DNA from: Holothuria scabra
Taxonomy: Eukaryota; Echinodermata; Holothuroidea; Aspidochirotida; Holothuriidae
NCBI GenBank assembly: GCA_037179385.1
Contig: CM074193.1
Coordinates: 7,771,547 to 7,835,546 of the forward strand
DNA: 64,000 nt
Reading direction: 5' to 3'
This document shows positions 56,825 to 64,000 of the stretch, one piece after another. Every line of letters begins with the position of its first letter. Position 1 is the first letter of the stretch. Below the pieces are notes generated by a model. The model did no database searches. It was not told where the DNA came from and worked only from the letters and a program-made list of their open reading frames with translations. The position numbers and the translations under genes were made by a program.

Positions 56825-57957
56825 ATGGGAGGTTTCACGGATGTCCAGCTAGCAACATCAGACATTAATCAAAAAGCAAATGAGGTATCTGGGAAAAACA
56901 TCAGTTTGAATAATACATGTTTTGTTACCTAGCAGAAGGAGCAGACTAATACATATTTTCAGCCTGGCTCATTTATATTCGATTCATAATAAAATGTCTC
57001 AGTATTTCCTTTGGGAATTCCCTGTTCCCAGCGGTATTCCGCTGATCTTTCCTTTTCACGAAATGATGTATATCTGAAACCCCTTTTATATTTAAGCATA
57101 AAGAGAGATCTTGAATTTATGCTGCGGGGTCTTGTGGCTTGTCTCGATTTCCTGGGTTGGCAGAAAGAAGGTTGGTAGAGGTCGCATGTAGCTTTTGGAT
57201 ATTTTGGTCAATAGAGGTTCTCCTTAGTAAATATTAGATAGATGGCCGAAACTCGCTTCCCGACTGCCGATATATACCATAATTCAAACCATTCGCACAG
57301 AGCGTCACATCCAATAACAAATGGTTAATCTTTCAAGTGGTTACCATGATCACCAACCCCTTTTATTTTTTAATGTAATATATGAATGGGAGTGAGAGAC
57401 AAACATTTTAGTCGAAAGTGACAAAACAACTTTGATCAATGGACCTCGTGGTCTGGCACTTTTGTCTCAACTGGCCAGAAAAAAATGTGTGAAATTAAAC
57501 ACTGTTTGATGCTATTACCAACATCATCAAGACTTCACAAACTTTGTAATGCTCGTATCCTTTTTTAAGGGGAAAAATCAATCTCATTCGACATGACTTT
57601 ATTTTATCTTTCCTGAATGCATACTCATTTGAAAACTTAGCTTGTGGAAAACAACCTTTTAGCCTTTCCCCCAGAATACAATGTCCAATAGCACAACTTT
57701 TTTTAAAGAAAAAGTTACAAAGCTTACAGGCTCAGCCAATCAGGATATGTCTTCTTACCAAGTAAGTATCAGTTGCTAATATTCATATTCTTTGTAAATG
57801 TAAAAAGTGATACATATCGTAATTCCATTCTCTGTTTCTTCAATGTTTTCCATAGCTTAAAGACCAGTTAGAAAGGGACATCAGGACCAACTTTGAAGAA
57901 TTCAAGGCAGTTCTTTTCCGAAGACAAGTAGTTGCTGGAACCAACTACATGGTAAAG
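56825..57957 (+). CDS. Stefin (type-1 cystatin), canonical QVVAG copy, 3' end not in window
   Basis: Exon 1 is 56825-56884 (MGGFTDVQLATSDINQKAN...), donor GTATCT; exon 2 is 57856-57957 (LKDQLERDIRTNFEEFKAVL, then FRRQVVAGTNYMVK), donor GTAAGG. Both introns are phase 0 at the stefin positions. The N-terminal glycine pair and the QVVAGTNY loop are those that fill the active site of papain-like cathepsins, so this copy should be a working cytosolic inhibitor (family knowledge). No signal peptide. I found no third exon (about 40 residues expected) up to 64000, so it lies beyond the window, is too diverged to see, or is lost. A strong acceptor (TTTCAAATTGCAG) precedes exon 1 at 56808. An extra exon at 57675-57761 lies in intron 1. 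Same strand as the upstream stefin, about 600 bases after its stop: a tandem duplication. Whether it corresponds to vertebrate stefin A or B cannot be said. Confidence 0.83.
57675..57761 (+). CDS. Optional stefin exon, alternative N-terminus or cassette
   Basis: Very strong acceptor (TTTTAGCCTTTCCCCCAG, ending 57674) and ideal donor CAA|GTAAGT (57762), 29 codons, open and phase 0 at both ends. Reads NTMSNSTTFFKEKVTKL, then TGSANQDMSSYQ. Its ATG at 57681 is six bases in. Spliced straight to exon 2 at 57856 it would replace the MGGFTD start; spliced between exons 1 and 2 it would insert 29 residues just before the first helix continues. Either product keeps the QVVAG loop. It shows no clear similarity to the normal stefin N-terminus. 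Confidence 0.6.
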
Positions 57958-58455
57958 GTAAGGAATCGAAAAAAAAAAACTCCTTTCAAGTTTAATAAAA
58001 ATGAAATCTTAAAGATGTGATGTGAGCTTGTGATATAAACATGTGATATAAAAGGCAGAGGAGTCGTGCAAGAATATTTTTTGTAGAAGCCTTCAGTTGA
58101 AAAGTGGTGCTTCCCCCGAAGACTATCTTGGCAGAGCGCTGCCACCACTTGTCGCAGAGGGTAGGCCCTACAGAAAATTTTAATAATAGGGACCTCCTTA
58201 GAGACAGTTTCCAGGCTTGCAAGTAGAATCAAAGCAGTCGTTATTTTGGATTTTTGTTTGAAAATACCATTGTCACTTCAATACAAAAGGATGGACAAAT
58301 TACAGGATGATCAGATTACTAGGTCTACCTTATAAACTGTACCGCTAGCATTGGTTGAAAGGTTAAAGTAAGATAATCACTGGTACGTATGTTGCATGTG
58401 AGATCGTGTCATAAATTAACAACTAGGGTGTACCTTTATTTCAGGAAGAAGTAGG
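57958..58455. other. Intronic or intergenic, no supported feature
   Basis: No stefin third exon recognised. Minus frames at 57945-58232 are unsupported. Confidence 0.45.
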
Positions 58456-58599
58456 TACGCACTGTTTGACAAGGTGATTCTTGATTGCCTGATGCCATTG
58501 TATTGCATCGATTGTATTCTTTGATAGGGTAAAGGATTAGATTAGGAATTAGGGCCATTGTCAGCCAGTTAGGAAGTTTCTTGTTAAGAAGTGTGCATC
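58456..58599. mobile_element. MITE family C, copy 3
   Basis: TACGCACTGTTTGACAAGG at the left, TTTCTTGTTAAGAAGTGTGCA at the right. Inner CCATTGTATTGCATCGATTG and GGATTAGATTAGGAATTAGG mark the unexpanded telomere-like part. Confidence 0.72.
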
Positions 58600-59840
58600 G
58601 CCCTCTGAGGCTGTAACTTGACAGCTCTCTTCTTTCTTTCAATCGTGAGATTCTCTGGGACTCTACTGACGCGGAACGGGACCATTTATTTGCGCGAGGA
58701 GGTTTTTTGGCCAAAAATCTCTCCAAATCTGTGGAAATGGCACGTTTTGTGCCATGTCCAGTATTGTCATTTTCAGATTTAATTGTATCACAATGGTCCC
58801 GGATTTTCAAGAAAACAGTACTGAAAGATTGTATTGCGTGAATTATTTAATGCATGCATGCATTCCAGTGTGTTTTATCAGATACTGGTGTTAAAATTAT
58901 GACCAAGGAATAATTAGGTGTAATAATATCAGGTGTACATTAAGACCGGAATTGTCTCTTGTTTACAAACAAGAAATTCGCATGTTCATGACAAATCGTG
59001 TGCCTTATAAAAATCACTAGATGGTGACATCGTGCGAGAAATTGCGTTTCATCGTAACTCTTAACTCTGAATGGATGAGAATTTAGAAATGGTAGCCCTA
59101 AGAATAGTCCCAGTAAATTACTCTAACCATGCTAGTGATGGTTAACATATAAATATGAATAAATTATGGGGGACGGACCAGCGGAACAAATGTCCACGAC
59201 GATTCTTCTGAAGGCACTGGTTTCTTACAGTTCTATATGTCTATCGGTAGATCAAATGACTGACTAACGACGCAGTGACTGCTCCTATGAGATGGACAGA
59301 CCACACATATGCACTCAACATCTGTGCGTAGATTATCGCTGCCTGCTACGATCATGTGCGTAAAAGTTTAGACTTACGCAAGTGGCTCAATTCGACAGAT
59401 TTATGAGAAACCGGTAATTTTCTAAATCATGAATATTGAGGTAAAAATCAATAGATGCATTGAAGAGGTGTGACATTTTCCATTCAAGAACGCCTTTTTG
59501 TTCAAACAGTGGCGACTAATATGATTCCGTGATCTCCTGTTTATGTGACTATGCCACATTGTGCCTCTCCCTGTGTCAAAATAATTTTTAGTTCCGTAGC
59601 ACACCCGAAATAGACCTGTATTATGGCGATGGTAATTCTGTTCTCCGTTAACTTTTTATTACTTTCGATGATAAGAGAGTGCAGTCGTGATGGCGTTTCT
59701 GTATGAGTGTGTATGTGTGTGCGGGCGCGCGTGTGTGGCTGAGTGTATTTATGACACTTTTTCTCTTTAACACAATAACCCAAGGTAGGACTGTTTGACA
59801 GTTTTCAGGTACATAGATGCCCCAATATGAGAACCATATT
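58600..59840. other. Intergenic, simple repeats only
   Basis: A minus coding-like patch at about 58625-58810 (LERFLAKKPPRANKW) has no recognisable domain and runs into MITE C. A TG/CG-rich stretch lies at 59705-59740. Confidence 0.4.
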
Positions 59841-60320
59841 GGTTTTGGTTTGGTTTTGGTATTGGTTTTTGGTTTGGGTTTGAAGTTTGACTGGTTCAAG
59901 TACCAGTCAAACTTCATCTGCCCAATAGGCTATCTCAAGAAAGGAAACTTGGTATATAGATACGTAATAGTGAGAAGATGGTCCTAATATTTTTAGTGGA
60001 GGTTAAAGCTCATGTGAGGTCACCAAGGGTCAAAATCTGAAAACTTTTCACAAAACCAAAAGCAAACACTTTGCTTGAAAATAGGAAACTTGGAACGATC
60101 TCATATTTGGTATGTGGATCAGTTGTGGTGAGACAGTGTTCCTTGTTGTATTTGGTGGAAGTCCAAGGTCTTCTGGTGTTACCACAGGTCAAAGATCGAC
60201 CAAACTCAAACTGGTTAACACGATATCTCAACTTAGGAAGCTTGGATAGGTTTCACATTAGTTGATAAAGGTCCTAAGTACTGTTGTTGGAGGTCAAAGG
60301 TCATGTGGGGTAACACAAAA
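59841..60320. repeat. GGTTTT-rich stretch and tandem repeat, unit about 150 bases
   Basis: After TTTTGGTTTGG repeats (59850-59882), three diverged units begin GGAAACTTGG / GGAAACTTGGAACG / GGAAGCTTGG (59942, 60085, 60237). Each is followed by a GTCCTAAT or similar word and a GGAGGTCAAAGGTCATGTG-like word. The last is a perfect DR1 AGGTCAAAGGTCA at 60291-60303. A related diverged piece lies at about 61630-61920. Confidence 0.55.
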
Positions 60321-62245
60321 ATTTTTTTTGGAACATTCGACTTTAGGCCTAACATTTGACTGAAAATATGTTGGACATATGGCATTATTTGAAATAGGAT
60401 TATGTGTATATCATCGAAAGCCCAATGCATTCTTGCATTCTGATTATTATTGTCGCCCGCAGAACGTCGACTGTGGCGTGCTTAGAGAGGTGCACCCGGT
60501 ACGCAATCCTTAAAAGTTCCCCAAGGCCAATTTTGCACTTTGCAGATGAGTCATTTTGTCTCGTTTGTACATCATGTTGTATTTTTTTTTTAAATTGTGG
60601 CGAATTAATAGCAATTCCAAAGTGCACAGTTTCATAAAATGGCAATAGAGTAATATTTGAGGTCTTAAACATAGGTGTGCCGGCAGGGGTGCAAGGGATA
60701 AACTGAGCCCCAAACTTAAGCACTCGGACTTGAATTTTGGGAAATGCCTTGAAAAATTTGAGCAACAACTTCGAATTTGGTATGTTTTAATTACAAAGAA
60801 AACTCCTAAGCATGTGCAAATACTTTCAAAAGTTTGCTCGGAAAAATTCCACAGTAAAATTTCGATGAAAATTCAAGGGGATTGCAAAAATTCGGTAAGC
60901 AATCGGACAGCTTATTCATGGAAAACAATTTTGTGTCAGCCTCATTTTATAGTCCTGTACAATACATGCAAAGTAGAATACTTGCGTTAAAGATGCAAAA
61001 AGATCTGAAATATATCAAACTGCCACATAACACGAGCAGAGGGAGGATGTGTATAGGTGTATAAAGGTACCAAAATTTTCCAGTCCAAATGTTGGTGGTT
61101 TATTTCGTCTGGTACATTTCTGATGCTTGTAATTGGGCCGATTGTAAAATTTGTATTAATTCCATGGAAATTGGTATTTATTTCATGGAAATAAACATTC
61201 TCTTAAACAAAAGTTCAAAATAATAACAGGTAACTACTCTACTTATTGCCCTGGAAAATTCTATTTAGGGATGTCCGAGGGGTGGCGATATTTCAAAATT
61301 TTCTGTACGCTCCGCGCCAAAGACAGTACGTGGTGCCCCACAGTCGAAAGGCTCGTGCTCTGTCATTTATTCTCCTCCCGATTGGTCTGTCAGTCGGTCA
61401 GTCTCTTACACATCTCTTTGGGTGATCTTTCAGGTCTGTCATTGCTTACAACTTGTTAATCTCTCTAGTTTTCACATGAATAAACAGTTGTTTTGATTTA
61501 GGACGAATAACTAAATTGTCCAGTCAAGTCATTCACTACTTTTCGTTTATTCGAGTCCATTCGGTGACTTGAAACTTTGTGCTATTTCTGTATAAGGAAA
61601 ATTATTCTGCAATTCCTTGAGTCATATCCCTTTTGAAAAATAGTGACTTGATTCAAACTTGGTACATAGATGCCCATTGGTCTTGGTGGAACCATTGTCA
61701 AACCACTGTGGAAATACCATGGTCAAACTTCATCTGCACAAGTATCTCAATATAGGACACCAAGATTTCATATTTGGTGTGTAGATGAGAAATAAGAAAG
61801 CGGTGATCACTGAGTGCGGTTTCCACGTGCCCTTTGGTCTGTTCGGTGCTTCTTTGCCCACAATTGGGCCCTGGGCCAGGAACGTTCGATTTACTCATGC
61901 CGCAATGCATTTTGACCCTTGATACCTCAATTTGTCATGTAAAGTTAATATGTAGGTCCACCTGTCGCGATTGGACACGATGATTCGTAACTTCCGGTTC
62001 TTGAACTGATTAGTTTCTCTATCAATGATTGCGCCGTAAGACCACTGGGCCATCTTACGTAACGGAAATTAGAAGAAGAGCTTTTTGTTCTCTTTAGTGG
62101 ATTTAATGAAATCTACCATCGAAATTTCAAACCGGATCAAAGCTTCCAAAGGTTTCGACATTAAGTCTTTGGGCCCTTAGTATTGACAGGGCCTATAACG
62201 ATTCGATACCCACATGGGTCTCTTTGGTAAATGAACGCATAGGCT
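60321..62245. other. Repeat fragments, no supported gene
   Basis: 61265-61460 repeats the TCTGAGGGGTCGCGAT / TTTCAAAATTTTCTGTACGC phrase of the element at 50117, without ends. 61630-61920 resembles the tandem family at 59.9 kb. Overlapping open frames near 60400-60770 have no recognisable product. Confidence 0.45.
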
Positions 62246-62249
62246 ACAT

Positions 62250-62715
62250 TTAGTACATGATCGTTTGAATTCAGTGTACATACGTATAGGCCCCCTACAT
62301 GCAATCAGTACATGTACGTATGGAACAGTACACATGAATGTATGAAATTAGTACATGATCGTAATACAGCAATCAGTATACATCATCGAAAGCAGAACAT
62401 GCACGTGCACTTTACTAACACCCCTTTCTTAGATGATCAAATTATGTCGGTGAGACTTTCGACGGCCTTCGTGCAAATCGACAGAGTCACTCATTATGGC
62501 ATGCGGAAGAGCCAATAATTACATGATGATCGTACGTTTTTACATGAACCACTTGTGTTTTTGATGTACAACGTGTGTTTCACATGTACATCGTAGCGTT
62601 AACATGATTAACGTGTGGTTTAACATCATGATCGTATGAAGTTAGTTCATCGATCATCGTGTAGTACTTGTGGTACATGAACGTGCAATTGCAGTACATG
62701 GACGTGTATTTCTAG
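62250..62715. repeat. Degenerate tandem of GTACATGATCGTATG-like words
   Basis: At least a dozen variants of ACATGATCGT / GTACATGNACGT occur with spacings of roughly 20-30 bases (for example 62254, 62277, 62305, 62351, 62521, 62573, 62630, 62671, 62694). Many are self-complementary (GTACATGTAC, GCACGTGC). A less repetitive stretch at 62405-62515 divides it. Non-coding. Confidence 0.6.
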
Positions 62716-62719
62716 CGCG

Positions 62720-63587
62720 CAGTGGCGTAGGAAGCCATATGAAAGTGAGACTGCGGAACAATTTTGGACCATGCACTTCACCCACCTTGCCACATTGACC
62801 AAAACGTACATTTTTATGCTAAATTTTTTCCGCTTCACTCTTCATTTTTTAAATAAAAAAGTCTGATTATTTTCTTGTGAACAGGCTACTGTATTAGGAA
62901 CGTACTGTTTGCGGCGCGCCGGCCTGAAAATTTGGGTTCGTTTACACATTTGTAAATATGGAGCTTGTATTGCAGAAAATAGGTTAGATTCAGGGTTCTT
63001 TGTAAGGAAATTCGAGTATTTGGGGAACTATTTAAGAATTTGGGTTTCTTATTAACATATATCTGGGATAGCATGTCGACTGAAGATCGTTGTTGTAACA
63101 TATTGTTACCTGATAAGTGCGGATTGAGGCTCGCTTCTCCGCCTTTTGGCTAAGATCACGTGTACTATCTGTTCTTTCCATCCAGTCTAGAATGGAGCCA
63201 TACATAACAGACCAATAATGTAAATGTTCTGAAGGCAGTGAGGTTGGTCAAGTATTGTCCTTTAGTGGACATAGTAGCTTCTCCGGGAAGCAGTGATAGT
63301 TTTGGTTTCACCGAACGGCTCTTTGCCAGGTGTAGAGAAAGATAGAGGCTTCTCGGGGACATTCAAAAAGCTCCCGAAACATGGTTGCCTTTTTTAGACA
63401 AAATATTTAAAAATTAAAAGCCTAGGCCATTAATTGAAGAAAATTTTAGGGAAATGGCACTGTAGTGGCTCGGAAAAGTTTACCACTGACTGTTTTATGA
63501 GCGACAACTTACTGCATTAAAGGCTGAATTTTCCACTTTTTCGAGTGAGGGGGCAATCGTCCACTGCCTCCTGTAGCTACGTCACTG
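62720..63587. mobile_element. hAT-like element containing a U2-headed SINE
   Basis: Left end CAGTGGCGTAGGAAGCC, right end GTAGCTACGTCACTG. Inner sequence at 62915-63060 is the reverse of phrases in the 50117 element (TATGGAGCTTGTATTGCAGAAA). Flanking 8-mers do not match, so the boundaries are tentative. Confidence 0.5.
63129..63370 (+). repeat. U2 snRNA-headed SINE
   Basis: Bases 63131-63176 match the 5' end of U2 snRNA from its second nucleotide (TCGCTTCTC-GCCTTTTGGC-TAAGATCA-GTGTA-TATCTGTTCTT) with about three changes, one in the branch-point-recognition word (GTACTA for GTAGTA). U2 similarity then stops. About 70 bases on begins a body, GGTCAAGTATTGTCC...GGAAGCAG...TTTCACCGAACGGC-CTTTGCCAG, shared with SINE bodies at 3680-5338 and 53780-53930 in the same relative orientation. 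So this is not a U2 gene but a SINE-like repeat with a U2-derived head. Confidence 0.72.
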
Positions 63588-63714
63588 CTCTGTAACATTA
63601 AACATTGATAACATTTAGACACTTCAATAACTTAAGAATCTATCTACATAACTGACAGGGTTGAAAGGTATCTGATGATAGGTGTGTATGAGAACATTTG
63701 AGTACGGTAGGCCA

Positions 63715-64000
63715 ATGGTTCCCTGCCTGGAATAGGAAGTCTTGCTCGAAAGACTATCTTCAGTTGGCGCGGAGCGTACAGAAAAATTTCGAAAAATCGC
63801 AAACTCTCAGACAGCCGGAAATGGCATGTCTTGGGCTCGTAAGTGGAAGCTAAGTTTGTGGTATTGCGGCGCGCGAAGGGCGCCGAAATTTTTGTCCCTT
63901 TTAAACAAATATATGTAGATATGGAGCTTGCATTACAAAAAGCTTTGGATTCTGAGTTTCCTGTTAGGAATTTTAAAGAGTTGGGGATTCCTGAAGAATC
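63715..64000 (-). mobile_element. Fragment related to the 50117 hAT-like element, runs off the window
   Basis: In reverse it matches about 50545-50960: CCTGCCTGGAATAGGAAGTC, AAAGACTATCTTCAGTTGGC-CGGAGCGTACAGAAA, CAGACAGCCGGAAATG-CATG, TATGGAGCTTGCATTAC. The terminal end is not inside the window. Confidence 0.65.

Noticed and set aside
57945..58232. Minus-strand ORFs overlapping the stefin intron
   Set aside because: They overlap the last bases of the stefin exon on the other strand, differ between frames and show no recognisable product.
63131..63176. Functional U2 snRNA gene
   Set aside because: Only the first 46 or so bases match, the branch-point word is mutated, and the rest of U2 is absent.

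Overview
This window reads as a piece of an animal nuclear genome, most likely a marine invertebrate deuterostome such as an echinoderm. That placement is inference from overall character: AT-rich DNA, genes cut by GT-AG introns, no bacterial gene density, and dense short DNA transposons beginning CAGTGGCG. I cannot name a species. Almost all of the 64 kb is intergenic and repeat-derived. Short open frames are common but most lie inside repeats.

The one locus I can identify with confidence is at 54.8-58.0 kb, plus strand: a tandem pair of type-1 cystatin (stefin) genes. The first (coding exons 54789-54863, 55543-55647, 56116-56214) is complete at 92 residues but has lost the protease-binding QVVAG loop, which reads QTNPE. 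The second (exons 56825-56884 and 57856-57957) keeps QVVAGTNY but lacks its third exon inside the window. A well-formed extra exon (57675-57761) lies between its two exons and could supply an alternative N-terminus. Strong 3' splice sites stand just before all three start codons, so an upstream untranslated exon is likely; one candidate, with CCAAT and E-box motifs and a CAG|GTAAGA donor, lies at 46.9-47.13 kb.

Region by region: 0-1.8 kb holds a foldback repeat, a broken coding remnant on the minus strand, and a hAT-like element. 3.7-8.2 kb holds two copies of a nested hAT-like composite, the first inserted into a SINE. 9.3-13 kb has a MITE, a 1.8 kb hAT-like element, and a small MITE carrying a telomere-like 12-mer array. 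13-18 kb is nearly featureless. 18.3-19.1 kb is a degenerate minisatellite cut by a MITE. 21.2-22.9 kb has a tRNA-derived SINE and a tandem repeat with regularly spaced RFX X-box and DR1 motifs. 23.8 kb has a large hairpin. 27.2-36.2 kb is a field of foldback and TTAA-type MITEs. 39.2-40.6 kb is a decayed L1-like reverse transcriptase on the minus strand. 41.9-44.0 kb and 50.1-51.5 kb are hAT-like elements with perfect 8-bp target duplications. 52.3-54.6 kb is a stack of MITEs and SINEs just upstream of the stefins. 58.4-64 kb is again repeats, including a U2 snRNA-headed SINE at 63.1 kb.

The observations most worth following are the stefin pair with its lost inhibitory loop and alternative first exons, the U2-headed SINE, the X-box/DR1 tandem repeat, and the MITE-borne telomere-like array. 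Alignments and repeat-family calls were made by eye.
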